Numbered from the stretch's first letter, positions 34,349-46,405 are shown. The stretch: 64,000 nt of DNA from Fennellomyces sp. T-0311 (GCA_025266875.1 JALLLT010000036.1:372001-436000), one strand, 5' to 3'. Translations and numbers: made by a program. The notes: a model not told the origin generated them from the letters alone.

Positions 34349-37300
34349 ATGTACGGTGCAAAGGGCAGTTCTTTGCTCAACACCGTTGCTCGTCAAAGCG
34401 GTCTCTCCAAACAACTCGCTGCCGCTCACAGTACACCGAAATCAACCGCATTCCTTACCAATTTGCAATCACGCAATGTTAATTTCGCGTACACGACCAG
34501 TCGAGCCTCTGCTCACCTCAACAAGCAGTCGTCAACTGAAGACGATCAACAACATCGATCTGTGAAATTGCATCGTACGACCACGGCGAATTGGCAGCAA
34601 CTTGCAAAGATCTCCAAGGTCCCCGCTGCTCGTTTCAACCATACACTTGCTGCTCAAAAACAACAAGTACCTGCCGAAAACGACGAAGGAATCAACAATC
34701 GCATTCTCAGTGCCGCCAAAGCACAAGATCCAGAGGCCGTCGTCACCGAGTTTTTGGCCGGCAGAACAGCAGGTGCGGCCATGTCGACGCAAACGTACAA
34801 TGCTGTGCTTGATGCGTATGGTTCGCTCCGCAAACACAACCATCCGCTCACGGCAATGTTGACAGTGTACGACGACATGGTGGCCAGTGGAGTCAATCCA
34901 ACGTCTCACACCTACGCCACCTTGATCAAGTTTTTGTGCACCCGAGACGATGAAGTCCACAAGACAGTCAACATGCTGCGTCGTCGGGTGGCTCGTTTCG
35001 GTGTCGAGGTGTCGAATCTCAGCGAACTCGAGAGCGAAAACAACTTGGACCGTGCCATGGCCTTGTTTGAACGTGCAGTCAGCGAACAACGGACGGAGGA
35101 TTTCGATGTCGAGTTGTACAACCGCATGCTCTCGATGCTTTCCTACAAGGGCCAAACCAAGGATGCTCTGTACATTTACGAACAGCTTGAAATGTCAAAG
35201 ACAGTCAACCCCAACGGCCACACCTTTGCCATGTTGATGACCATGTTTGGTTACGCCGGCGATTTGTCTGCTGTTCGCGAATGTTTCAAGGAATACAAGG
35301 CCGTCTGCAGCCATCTTCCCAAGCATGATCCAAGCTACGTCTACAAGGCCTTCGTCTATGCCCATGTCGACGCCGGCGATCTCAAGGGCGCGTTGGAGAT
35401 TCTCGAGGGGCAGATGGTCAAGGATCATGTTCGTGTCACAATTGGTGCTTACAACCGTATCCTCAGCGGCGCAACCTCCCGCAACGATGTGGCCATGATC
35501 GATACGCTGATGCAACGTCTGGAGACCAATCCCAGCATCAAGCCCGATGGAAACACATATGGCATCTTGCTGAGCATGTATTGCCGTACCAAGGAAACCG
35601 ACAAGGCCACGGACATGTACAACAAGATGATCGAATGCGATATCTCCAAGCAGTACGGTCGTCTTGCCGACTATGTGTGTCTGCTACGCGCTGAGCGCAT
35701 GCCTGACAAGAGCATGGAGGTCATCAAGCACATGCATTCCAAGGGCTTTGAGGTAGACGTATCGATAGCGCGCGAGGTCGTCATGGGCTATTTGGACATG
35801 AACGAGGTCACCAAGGGTGTCGCCGCACTCAAGGAGGTCAGCAACCTGTACGCCACATCAAGCTACATCAGCGAACGATCCCCCTTGCTGGATGTTGTCC
35901 GCGAGTTCACCGTCAAGTGCAACGATCTCGATTCGTCCATAGCCGTCATGCGATTCATGAACAAGTTTGGTGTCAAACTCGACAGCCGGGTGGCGCAATC
36001 CATTCTGACGCAATACGATGCAGCCAAGCAAGACACCAAAGCATGGGAAGCATTTTCCAAGGATGCGGATGTGCGCGACTTTACCACTCTCTACGAAGCC
36101 GTGTTTAAATCCGATATCCCAGCCAGCGTGTTCCGGGAACGCGTGTTTGAGCTGCTCAACACAATGCAGGCGATGGAAATCGAGCCCACGCTCAACCTGT
36201 ACGTCCGCGTTTCGACTCGATTGAAAAAGTACAAGGACGCCGAAGCCGATGCTCGCTGGCAAAAGGTGTTTGAACCACATCTTGCCCAGTTGGAACAAAA
36301 GCAGCAATCCAACAAGAAGCAGCAGGCCGAGGTGGAAGGATGGACCATCGAATCCGACTTGCAATCTGGCGCAGCGCTCGATTTGGCTATCCAAGGCAAC
36401 TTTAAGGGTGCAGTCGAGACATTGGATAAGCACATCATCCAGCTGGGCCAAATTCCCACCCCCGATGCCGTCCGTGACATTATCCAGCAGGCGACGCGAC
36501 AAAAGAGCTTGAGCAGCGCGGTGCAAGTCTACAACGTGGTGATTGATTCGTTGATGAAGTTGCCCAAGAACTTGCAGCATCGTGCTCTTCAACACGTGTA
36601 CAACAGCATGTTGGTCGCTTACGCACGGGTGGATGATTTGCCCCACGCCCGCGAGTTTTATGACAAGATGCGACAACGCGGCATGATTCCCGATGGTGAT
36701 GCGTACGGTTCACTGTTGACTTGCACGGCCAACAGCACAGCAGATGAATCGATGGATGCGTTGGAAATCTACGAGGAAGCCATGAAGAACAAGGTTCGAC
36801 CCACGGTGTACTTTTACAACGTTGTCATGTCCAAACTGGCCAAGTGCCGCAAGATCGACCACGTTCTCCGCTTGTTTGATGAGATGAAGAAGTTTGGTGT
36901 CCAGCCCAACTCGATCACCTACGCTGCTTTGATTTCGGCTTGCATTCGATGCAGTTCGGAGGCACGTGCTGAACGCTTCTTCCACGAAATGTTGCGCTCT
37001 CCAAAGTACTATCCTCGCATCGGTGTATTCAACAGCATGATCCAGTTCTATACGCAGCAAAGACCGAACCGTGACAAGGCGCTCGAGTATTATCACTTGT
37101 TGCTGCAGTACAATCTCAAGCCATCGGGTCACACTTACAAGCTTTTGATGGAAGTGTACGCCAATATACCCCCGTATGACATGCTGGCTGCCCACAAGCT
37201 GTTGACCGACATGACCAAGCGCCACGGATTGAAACCCGGTCCGAGCCATTTTGCCACGCTCATTCGTTCCTATGGCTGTCTCCATCGCGACGTTGGTTCC

Positions 37301-37720
37301 GCCGTTGCCGTGTACAACGAAATGAAGAAGGCCAAGGTCAAGCCCGATGAAACCGTGTATCAGGCCATGCTCAACACGTACATCGACAACAACGATATGC
37401 AAGCGGCCGAGAACTTGTACAAGGAAATGCTCAATTCCGGTGCCCAGTCTTCGCCGTACATTGAAAACTTGTTCATTGCTGGTTACGGCTCGCGCGGTGA
37501 CATGGAACACGCTGAAAAAGTCTGGCAACGCATGGTGGATGTCAAGGACAAGAACGGTGCTCTTGTCCGTGAGCCAAGCACTTACGAGGCGATGGTCAAG
37601 GCATATCTGGCGAACGGTCAACCCGACAAGGCGGCCGACGTCGTAGAACAGATGCACAATGGACGCAACTTCCCTATCAAGGTCATTGAAGGTGTTCGCA
37701 CCTTGCTCAACAAACAGTAA
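34349..37720 (+). CDS. Large pentatricopeptide-repeat (PPR) protein, 1123 aa, probably mitochondrial
   Basis: PPR proteins bind organellar RNA and control its processing, stability or translation. The N-terminus is rich in Ser, Ala, Arg, Lys and Gln and poor in acids, as in mitochondrial targeting peptides. From about residue 140 come many 35-residue helix pairs, for example TYNAVLDAYGSLRKHNHPLT, LYNRMLSMLSYKGQTKDALY, TYGILLSMYCRTKETDKATD, FYNVVMSKLAKCRKIDHVLR and VYQAMLNTYIDNNDMQAAEN; roughly 15 can be counted. Repeats are missing or irregular at about 620-720, where a charged Gln/Lys linker occurs (LEQKQQSNKKQQ). There is no intron, and GC-rich third positions contrast with the AT-rich surroundings, suggesting strong codon bias. 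It resembles fungal mitochondrial PPR factors, but I cannot assign a specific orthologue or RNA target. Confidence 0.9.
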   Translation: MYGAKGSSLLNTVARQSGLSKQLAAAHSTPKSTAFLTNLQSRNVNFAYTTSRASAHLNKQSSTEDDQQHRSVKLHRTTTANWQQLAKISKVPAARFNHTLAAQKQQVPAENDEGINNRILSAAKAQDPEAVVTEFLAGRTAGAAMSTQTYNAVLDAYGSLRKHNHPLTAMLTVYDDMVASGVNPTSHTYATLIKFLCTRDDEVHKTVNMLRRRVARFGVEVSNLSELESENNLDRAMALFERAVSEQRTEDFDVELYNRMLSMLSYKGQTKDALYIYEQLEMSKTVNPNGHTFAMLMTMFGYAGDLSAVRECFKEYKAVCSHLPKHDPSYVYKAFVYAHVDAGDLKGALEILEGQMVKDHVRVTIGAYNRILSGATSRNDVAMIDTLMQRLETNPSIKPDGNTYGILLSMYCRTKETDKATDMYNKMIECDISKQYGRLADYVCLLRAERMPDKSMEVIKHMHSKGFEVDVSIAREVVMGYLDMNEVTKGVAALKEVSNLYATSSYISERSPLLDVVREFTVKCNDLDSSIAVMRFMNKFGVKLDSRVAQSILTQYDAAKQDTKAWEAFSKDADVRDFTTLYEAVFKSDIPASVFRERVFELLNTMQAMEIEPTLNLYVRVSTRLKKYKDAEADARWQKVFEPHLAQLEQKQQSNKKQQAEVEGWTIESDLQSGAALDLAIQGNFKGAVETLDKHIIQLGQIPTPDAVRDIIQQATRQKSLSSAVQVYNVVIDSLMKLPKNLQHRALQHVYNSMLVAYARVDDLPHAREFYDKMRQRGMIPDGDAYGSLLTCTANSTADESMDALEIYEEAMKNKVRPTVYFYNVVMSKLAKCRKIDHVLRLFDEMKKFGVQPNSITYAALISACIRCSSEARAERFFHEMLRSPKYYPRIGVFNSMIQFYTQQRPNRDKALEYYHLLLQYNLKPSGHTYKLLMEVYANIPPYDMLAAHKLLTDMTKRHGLKPGPSHFATLIRSYGCLHRDVGSAVAVYNEMKKAKVKPDETVYQAMLNTYIDNNDMQAAENLYKEMLNSGAQSSPYIENLFIAGYGSRGDMEHAEKVWQRMVDVKDKNGALVREPSTYEAMVKAYLANGQPDKAADVVEQMHNGRNFPIKVIEGVRTLLNKQ

Positions 37721-37867
37721 AAAAAAAAATCCATCATTTTACACCTTTAGCATTCTTTCTCTCTCTATCTCTTTGTACATTTCTTCCATAGCTTCTTTTT
37801 CCATAATAATAATAACTTTGTATTAGAAAGATTAGGTTGTGAAAGGGGTATAATGAAACATCATTTT

Positions 37868-39261
37868 TTATGAATTCCATTTTGCTTCAAACTGTCGACC
37901 TATTGCTTCGACACGAGTGCCTGTGCTTCGCTTCCAAGTGGCAATAAACGGCTGAGATGACGAAGACATGGATTTCGACCGCGGCTTTAATGTTTCCACT
38001 GCGGCCGGCGCAGTGGGGTTGCGTTGCTGTTTATGCGACGACGAGGACGACGGTTTGATGTGGTTGCGACTTGGTTTGGCAGGCGGCACGCGCATCAGAT
38101 CGGTATCGGATAGCGTTTTGGATTTGAAATGGCGTGGTTTGGACGGCACGGGCGGTAACGGAAAGATATCGCGATAATGGTCGACTAGACAATGAAACAG
38201 GGTACGGTCGATGCCCAGCGTCGGAATAAACACCACCGCAAGATTGGAGGTTGGCATTCGATTCACGTCGTGGTGGTCGGCCACGTTTTTCAAGTGTCGA
38301 CAGAGCCGACGCAATAGATGCATGTTGTGGATCGGGAGCTGCGTCGTGAGTGATTTGACCGATTGCAGTCGTGCAGGTGTGATTGCGTCGTCCACATCGT
38401 CGTTATCATCGTCGTTGAGTTTGGGATATAGATCGGATGGAATAATGGATTGTGGCACTGTGGGTTCTTTGTCATTCAACTCTCTCTCTCTTCCTCTTCT
38501 TTTGCCTGTGCCCAATCCAACTTACATTCACGCAGATACATTTTCAACAAGGTGCTTACGACATGGGGGTCCGGTTCCAGCGATGGCAAATCCACGTCCG
38601 TACCTTCAACAACCGTTAGTTTCTACGCGTTTCGACCGCATCGCCCGCAAATTTACCTGTATCGAACACTGCCCGCAGTTTATGCACCGCAGATAAACTG
38701 CCTGGTATCCTGTATATGCCCACTTCGCGTACACCTAATGATCCCATCAACTTTCACAGGCGGAGATGGATGGTGCTTGTCGCTTACCATGGGTGTCCAA
38801 ATAATCCACGCATCGTTGTACCACCAAAGGCAGGCTTGCATCCGGCGGTATCGCTTGCTCCAATGGCACTCCAAATATCATCCCTGCTGTTGTCGATGGT
38901 CGACTAGGCAACACAGGCGGTATCGACTCTACAAACCCCATCATTCGTCTTTCCTCTGCAACCTTCTTGTCTCTGTCTGTACAATATTACCTCGCTCAGC
39001 CAGCTCCTTTTTCCAACGATCAACGGCTTCTTTGCCTTTTCGGCTCCATTCGATACCCGTCTCGCGAGCAAATTGACTATAGATTGCTCCTTTCTGTCGC
39101 CATTCCGGCAATTTCTCTTGCATAGTGGCATTCAACTCTAACTTTTTGGCTTCTACTTTGGTCCGAGTGTCTCGCATAAGTCGAGCAAACCGATCACTCT
39201 GGCTGCCATGATTGTTATCATTATCGTCAAGTGAAACGTAGTCAGGCGATGAAGGCGCCAT
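37868..39261 (-). CDS. RhoGAP protein, 5 exons, about 394 aa
   Basis: RhoGAP domains switch off Rho/Rac/Cdc42 GTPases, controlling actin and polarity. Exons 38991-39261, 38788-38955, 38657-38734, 38526-38603 and 37868-38457 sum to 1185 nt. The domain begins at about residue 118 (FGVPLEQAI), has the arginine finger in GIYRIPGSLSAVHKLR (Arg about 155), YLRELPQSIIPSDLY, and ends with LLRRLCRHLKNVADHHDVNR, MPTSNLAVVFIPTL and HYRDIF. The N-terminal 90 residues are charged and helical. The C-terminal 100 residues are Ser/Pro/Lys-rich with PxxP-like pieces. The first intron is very short (35 nt, 38956-38990) but closes the frame. The start at 39259-39261 was chosen over an upstream in-frame Met that reads into an A/T-rich leader. 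The Rho target is unknown. Confidence 0.88.
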
Positions 39262-40248
39262 TACGACGGACGTTTTTTTTAAAATAAAAAAAGAAAGAAA
39301 AAAGAACAAGGCAGGCAGGCAGGCTCAAACTCAGTTTAACCCAAAAAGAAACAGATTAGAGTTATAATGGGCTCTTCCGCAACAGCATTGACTTGTTGCC
39401 CCAATTCATTTCGGCAATATCTGACCATGAAGGTATCACATGCTATTTTTTGAAAAGCGTGTTCGAACCATGCTTTTTTTTCACATTGCCAGGGCGACTA
39501 TAGCCATTGGTACGTGTTTCATCGGAAGGCTCTTTGTTATGCTTCGCCGCACATTTTATAGTACTATAACCATGCAGAATTCTATATAAAAGTACTATAG
39601 TGTGGCATCGAGTTGAAGACGTCAGATGATCCAATTTTTCCCGCTCCCCATGAAGTTTTCATCGTAAGTGCATGCGGCTTCTTAGGGTAAAACTCGGTGT
39701 ATGCGTTATTGCTTGGAAAAACCACAGCATGGGAGATAGATATATGTATTATTGATCGTGAGCGGCATACGAGAGAGGGGATAAATAAGAGGAGCATAAA
39801 GAGAATGAGAGGCGGCATGAAGGAGGTGAAGTTTACTTATTTGAGCTCCAGCTTTCTCCTGGCACTCTTCACTGCTTCAGCTGGCAGGCATGCAACAACT
39901 GACCGGAACGAATGGTTTAAGAGACATTTAACCCATACTGAATGCCCAAGCCAAAAGCGCATACTTGGTTGAAAAAGTACGAGTTTTATTTGAAAGACTT
40001 ATTGACCTGCTCCTATGAGTATATGGTCGCTTTCTTCGAGTATGAATGTGTATATATAAAGTGCTGATGCCATGTCTGAAAGTACCCTATCTACCGAGAA
40101 AAAGACAGCCCTGTATAGTAAAAATAAGGTTGTAATAAATACAAAAGGATAGCATAGCTATAGAAATAAGACACCACGCTAGATATGATTTCTTGTGGAT
40201 ATAGATGTTTCGCTCCGTAGACTTTCTTCTGGCGCCAGTGCGTCAACC
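39262..40248. other. Intergenic with one dispersed-repeat copy
   Basis: About 1 kb without a gene. It contains copy A of the dispersed repeat (39969-40110). The first bases are the RhoGAP promoter side. Confidence 0.4.
39969..40110 (+). repeat. Dispersed repeat, copy A
   Basis: Starts ttgaaaaagtacgagtttta, then tgaaagacttattgacctg, contains tatatggtcgctttctt, gtatatataaagtgctgatg, and ends ccatgtctgaaagtacc with gaaaaagacag. It is the same in order and spacing as copies at 55779, 62344 and (inverted) 62098. No open frame. Confidence 0.7.
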
Positions 40249-40828
40249 TCAAACTGTTGATTTCTGTGGCTCGACTGGTCTATTTTCCAAAAGACATGCA
40301 AAAAGAGCGCACATTTTTACGATCTTCTGGCGCACGAACTTGTATGCTACAAGATTGGCAAAAAACATTTCTGCGTTGCTGTTGCTGCTGTCCACCGCCT
40401 TTCGTGTCCATTTGGTATACGTTGTAGTAGCTGCCTTGACAACCTTCTAAAGTGATTTGCATGTTAATTAGGTACGTTCCATTAGCAGGAAATATACATA
40501 CTTGAAAATAACCTTGACGAACACCATCGTTTCAAAACAAAGTGTAAAACATCAAAGCTATCCACATCCATCGGGCCCAACTCTTATCATTCGATAAATA
40601 CCATGTTGCTCAATATCCAAAGCAAATACTCGGCAGCGAACACCTAAACTTAGAATGAATAGTCGATTTCATACAGCTTGGTTAATATTCTTACCTTCAG
40701 CGACAACGCCAATCGAGGTAAAGTCGTTGGAAAAGCCTTCCGACACTTCGTCGTCCAAGCCATCTTTCATACATAACGATCGTTCATTGCCTGACCAATT
40801 TTGACGAGGTCATTATTATTTGGTACAG
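40249..40828 (-). pseudogene. Broken second copy of the repeated-family gene
   Basis: Homologous to the end of the gene at 23541-25917. Pieces: 40695-40828 (NNDLVKIGQAM, then after a shift MKDGLDDEVSEG, FTSIGVVAEG), an intron at the same place and phase as in the other copy, 40558-40643 (VRCRVFALDIEQHGIYRMIR), then after another shift DSFDVLHFVLKRW, and a last exon 40249-40446 (VVKAATTTYTKWTRKAVDSS, AEMFFANLVAYKFVRQKI) ending at a normal stop. Two frameshifts (about 40756 and 40565) make it a pseudogene. Its last exon shows what the complete family C-terminus looks like, which the 23541 copy lacks. Confidence 0.6.
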
Positions 40829-43800
40829 CTGTGGAGAGAGAGAGAGAGAGAGGAAGGACATTTACACTTATTTACACTCAAACAACATGACAGTCTGAAT
40901 CCGTTGTGGTATGTATACTGAAACCACTATTACAGCCGTCAGTGTCCAGGGCAACAACTCGGTTCTTCCTTCAAGGATCCTTTATCGCACTGTTGACCTA
41001 TTTCGAGAGCGCATGTAAGTACCAAAACACATCAAACTTTCGATCATAAATGAACTATAGTTGCTGAATTCGGGGAAGTACACCTTGAAGAAGTGAATGT
41101 TCACATCCTGGAAAACCGGAAGCCTCATTTAGGGCGGTCACTGTATATCCAGCAGTTCATGATTTCAGGCTACTGACAATGAGTGAAATTATAGGAACCA
41201 GCACAAGGGAAACGGTATTCACAGCTGGCGGTGTGAATCCCGGATAAAGACACAAGAGTAAGCTGTACCAAGTCGTGCTCAATCTTCCCAAGATGCACAT
41301 TGCTCTTATGAGCTCCAGTACTCATCTTACAGCACCATAAACCGTTATATTAAGACAGCTCAGAAATGGCGAACTCCAAAGTGATGGCGGTGATCGGACG
41401 GATTGTGCGGCCAAAAGACACAATGTTATCAAAGATGATGATCAAGTTCAAAGCCCCGAACATGTACAAGTAAGCATAAGGTATTCATATCTAGATCGCA
41501 GCTTGCAGCTCATCCCATGGCGAGAGCTCGTTATAAGTCTCAGATTTTGTAACCATAGTAACACGATACGCGGTAAACGCTTCGGATGCATCGATGCCAT
41601 CAACAGCCTCACTAGGTATGAAGCGTGCGTATGAGAATTTGCATTTGCAAAAGTACGGACTTGATAATAGCAAGACCTTTTCTGCACTCTCAGTCAAGGA
41701 GTGCTGAATACCAAGACCGACAAAGATAATTACACTGTATGGTTTTTCTTGTCTTTCACGATCCGAGAATCGCCAGTGCTGAGGCCGCTTGATGGTTAGC
41801 ACCTGAATCTATCTCCAGATTCGCTATAATGATTACTATTGTTATCCTACGGAATAAGTTGGCTTTAGTCTATTGATTTACGTCATTTTATAATAACATT
41901 GACCAGCAATCTTTTTCGTCTCCTTTGCAAAAGACGTGGTAGCGTTCCGTCGCCGCACGTCGCTGATCTCCAGATTTTTTATATTTATAATTCGCTACGT
42001 ACATACGCCGATGTCAACATCGGTTGTCTATGGTAATGTACTAATTTTGGCGTGTACCTGTGAGCATTCGGATACTACTTCACCCCAGGGATCGATTGGC
42101 GCACCGTCACCGACCTATGAAAACTACTTCACTGGTAAACTTTTAAATCAAATTGTAATGCTCATGAATCATTAGTGAATCAATCTCTAGCCAAGTTTCA
42201 TAGTAAAAAGGTACTTCGCTGTTATGTACGGTTGAAAGCACAGTCAGATCAAATATCAAGGTCCTAAACTACCTATGTACGTATTTTTGATTTTCGAACG
42301 CCTATCTCAGTTAAAAGCTCTCTAATTACTGTTCATTTCCACGGATTGTTTGATGAATTGACTAACTTTATGTTTATTTTACTTGATGAAAACCTCGTTG
42401 GTTGTACGTCCATCTAACTTTATCGCAGCCCGGACGTCAATGGAGCACGTATTCACCCATGTGCATATGTTTTGTGTGGATGACTTGCATCGTTCATTTT
42501 TCTGTCCAAAAGTACTCAGTAAATAAAACAGGATCCAAGGTTCGAGTTTCAAGAACTAGCCAAAGTTGTTTCGACAAAATCCTCTAAATACGACCGTGCC
42601 ACTCGCAAGTGTTTAAATTGACGCGTGCTTCTCATACCGACGTATGCTCTCTGGCGGGTCGTTCCATTCGTGCAAACTTGCCTTTTTCAATGAGCCCAAA
42701 GATTCACTGGACCAAGATCCTGCAGATTTTTTGACAGCTTGATCATCGTGACCTTTGAAGATCAGCGAAAGTTCACGGGATGGTATTTTTTTTCGGGGTC
42801 ATGGGTGGATGCTGGGAGATTGCCTATGATTTGGAAAAAAGCGTATCGGCACATTATCGACCCCAAGCTCGGCGTGGTCGCTCGATGTAACGTGTATTTC
42901 GGTGACAAAGTTTCCGTGGAACGGGGAATATATGCTCATCTGAAGCGCCGAGGACACCGTATCAAAGTTGAGCTCATCAATGAAAAGAGAGAGACGGGTA
43001 GCTTCCATCATACTGCACGTACGTGTATTAATATTTCAAACCTGCAGTGAAAGTCACAGAATGACTTTGACGTGTAACTTGGCTTCCGGTATGAAAAAAC
43101 ATGCCACAGCTGCTTTTGCCAAGACATCTGTCATTGTCATGTCGATTAGCTGGAGAAGTTGCTCGTTCTAACGTGTATAACTGTCTTATGATCGCAGTCG
43201 CACTGGCTGGCCTTCCGCATCTAAAGTTCGTATCTGGGATTATCATCCGCCAGAGCGATAACGTTACGTTGAAAGACTGGTGACCGGGCATACGGTGGTC
43301 GATGGAGGATTGGCACTGACCAAGTGTCAGAAGTATGCCCATACTAACGTGTATTGTGCACAGTGTGTGTTGCCGTTACTGAAAATTACATAGCTCCGGG
43401 ATCGTTTTTGTCATCCAGCAAGAGTTCCTCTTCCAAAAGAGGGGGGTTCTTCTACCCCAGTTAGTGTACGCTTGCATTGCGACGCCGCAAAGAAACGTTG
43501 TGCAATGCATCCATTGTCACGCATGGTGTCGCAAGTACCGAATGTAGCATCTAGTTGTTATGATAATAAGATGGAATCGGTATCGTCCTGTAAAGACTAA
43601 AAGCAGAGAGTGTGTGTGTTTCCTTGACGGACATACTGATCGTTGCTCAAACTGAGCGTTGGGATCTGCCTGTCAACTTTGTCACCATGACTTTGGTTCA
43701 ATATCGTAGCATCCGTCTGTGCCATGACATGCTGGATAATATTCATGCCAGTGACAATGTCCACGAGCGCAGTTGATTCCATCAATGGTGAAGCGCCAGT

Positions 43801-45567
43801 CTCTTGCATCTAAAGTGAATCGATTCAATGGATTAGCGTTGGAATGACCAAAAGCCATGTGAGAACCAATGTTGTTTGAATGATCGTTGCAATTGGCCTT
43901 TGAAATTTTTTAAAAAATGGACGCAGCGCGCAAAGATATTAATTCCAAGTGTGTCACCTTGTGAGACGTGATCGAGAACTTGGTTGGTGACACATCAAAG
44001 CATGTATTGACGGGCGACATTCTGTCCATGTCCACACAATTGACTCGAAGTTGATACGAATGCTGTGCATAAAATGTTAGACAATTACCGGGCTGCGTTC
44101 ATGAATCGATTTTGCTTTATGGGTGAGTCATCAGCATTTGACAAAGCTCATAGAGTCGCTCAGCCAGTTGATCTTGCGCAAGTCAAAGTTGTCAAGTGCA
44201 CCTCTTTGATAGGTCGGGCCGTTGAATTCTTGGGTGCAAGGAGCTTGGATGCCAACAAGAGCTCGGATAGACGAGCACGCGCCTATCGAAGAATACGCAG
44301 AATGACAGTGTCCCTTTTTCAAAGCAGTCAACTGCATGGTTTGCTTCCTGGCTCAACATTTTCGAAAGCTGCTTGGCAACAATCAAGCAGAGTTTCCATG
44401 CGCGTGATGGCATGATGAAGATACAGACGGCAGGACAATCACCCAGACACTCGATGTAGACGGGGCAATTTGTTATTGGCTGCTTACGGATAGAGACCAA
44501 TAAAAGTACGTCTTTTAGCATATGACAATGTCTTCTTGATACGCCTATTACAACGAGATGATCTGCCCGTATACAAAGATCCAATGGGTTTGGCACTCTT
44601 GTCGAAGCTGGTCTGTTTGCCAGGGAGGAAATCTGGGTGCAGTTCACATGAGCGAGCGTTGTGGAAAAGAGACTGGATTCCAAGATGCATGATATTAAAG
44701 TCACAGGAAATACTTTCTACCGCCTTCCGGAGCATGCATTCGTGCCAAGAATCTGGTCTCCTGCCATCCAACCCAAGCTACAAGTGGAACCAGCACGGAC
44801 AGCTTTCAGCTTGACAATCTGGTTTCAGAAAGAAGTGGTCGTACAAAAGTACTTTGAAAAAGGCTCATACGTCGACGTGCTCGCTGAATCGGAGAACGCC
44901 CCAACCTAGTGACGGTCCCATGCGCTCACCAAAAGTATGATAAAGTAGAACCTTGGACATGTCCCGTCGATGCAAAAGAAACAAAGTAGTGGTTCAAGAA
45001 TGTTCCTTGATTTTCCTACCATTTTTGAGACTCCTTGTTCAGTTCGACCAATAATTGGCGTTGTATTTGATTTCAAGCGGGCGGCTGGTAGCGCAATAAT
45101 AAGCACAGCGTTTTCTGTGTGGCCTGTTATGGTGCGCGTGTGTCATGTTGCACGCATTGATTCTGTGGAGAAACCTCATTAAACTGACGCTCACGTGCCG
45201 CATGGTCACTGGACAATGGAAGAACCCCTCCTCGCTCTTGGCTGTATAAATCTATCATCCTTGGATGCGGCATCGCTCGCCAGCAAGCTTGTTGGGAGAA
45301 TCGGCGGTGCTGTTGGAGGAAGAAGAGTAAAGAAGCATGGACTCCTAAGACATGTTACGCAAGCAGCCCCCTTTATCGCTGTATCACTTCCCAAACCCGA
45401 CATCGCACACGAGCAGATAAGAGAGTAGAAAAAAAAGAGCCATGTATTTACAAAAAGCGGAGGGTGTATGCGTTGGGAGGGTTTTTTTTTCCTTTGGCGA
45501 AGGGAATGATGTAGGGTGTATGCAAAACGGAGGTTGGGTTGTGATATGGTACATAGGCGCTGACGGT
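40829..45567. other. Long gene-poor stretch
   Basis: About 4.7 kb with no confident gene. A (GA)n microsatellite sits at 40834-40852. Scattered coding-like pieces occur on the plus strand between 42739 and 44909 (for example LGVVARCNVYFGDKVSVERG and KRLDSKMHDIKVTGNTFYRL), and one on the minus strand at 41491-41802, but they change frame, have no consistent splice sites and match no family I recognise. They may be an old decayed gene. Confidence 0.4.
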
Positions 45568-45978
45568 TCAGAGAGACTGTTGCTGTGGAAAGGGAAATGA
45601 ATACAGGGTTTATTGGCTTGGCAGACACAAGACGCATACCTCATTCATCCAATAATGTGCAAAGTAATGGTGGGATTGCTGTTCTTGTTCTTGTTGAACC
45701 AATTGCTGCTTGATCAATTGAAACAACCGATGCTTTTCGTCTCGCAGTTCCTGCAGTTTGACACAAATATCCGCCTTGGTCAGCCCGGAGACGGTGGGCG
45801 GTGGTGCTGGTGGGGGGCTTTTGAAGGTGTCCATGGGCGGTGAGGGCAGCCCGCTCTTCATGACCGTGGAGGCTTTGCGATGGCGGCGGTTTTGAATGGC
45901 CTTGCTGATAAGGTGGTAGTGCGGTGACCGATCGAAGCTATAGATGGTGGGCTCGTCGTCGTGATGGGGATCGAACAT
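45568..45978 (-). CDS. Small coiled-coil protein, about 117 aa, unidentified
   Basis: No family recognised. Two exons, 45640-45978 and 45568-45582, are joined by a GT..AG intron (45583-45639) and end in QQSL. The protein starts MFDPHHDDEPTIYSFDRSPH, has a basic patch (QNRRHRKAS), a Pro-rich middle (SPPPAPPPTVSGL), and a helical coiled-coil end (KADICVKLQELRDEKHRLFQ then LIKQQLVQQEQEQQ). The acceptor-like ctattccag just upstream of the Met suggests an intron in the leader; alternatively the frame stays open to a Met at 46110. It lies divergently from the Fanzor gene, about 430 bp away. Confidence 0.5.
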
Positions 45979-46405
45979 TGGGCTGGAATAGAAAGAGAAA
46001 CATGAAAACGAAAGAGCAAAAAAGAATTTATTTATTCCTCGTTTAGGGAGCTTTTTTTTTTCTGTTAGCGCGGACTGCTGGTTTGCCTCATTCTCTTTAC
46101 TGCCTGCCATTGGATGCGTTCACCACGTTTTCTCTACTGCGCAGTCTCGTGCTGGTCTATACGTACGCAACTCACTCTCTTTCTCTTTCTCCTCAGCGCG
46201 TATTCATGCGGACGTCCTGCAAGTCTTGTCACTGCGCGAATGACTCAAAATACAGCAGAGGCAGGTCACCAACCCGCTTGGATGTCAACGTTAGCCTAAC
46301 TTAATAAGGAAGTACCAAATAAAATACACGCCCAATTGCGTGCTTCCGTCGACTCTCTTTTTTTTCGCGTTTCGCGCTTCATGCTGTACCACATTCTTTC
46401 CAACT
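45979..46405. other. Divergent promoter region between the coiled-coil gene and the Fanzor gene
   Basis: About 430 bp. It contains pyrimidine-rich runs (46168-46193 and 46360-46400) that look like leader sequence for the plus-strand gene. I see no inverted repeat matching the DNA beyond the other end of the Fanzor gene. Confidence 0.4.

Noticed and set aside
35195..37657. Long minus-strand frames opposite the PPR gene
   Set aside because: They are shadows of the highly biased plus-strand coding sequence, without domains of their own.
40834..40852. CRISPR or other spaced array
   Set aside because: Only a (GA)n microsatellite; no spaced direct repeats were found anywhere in the window.
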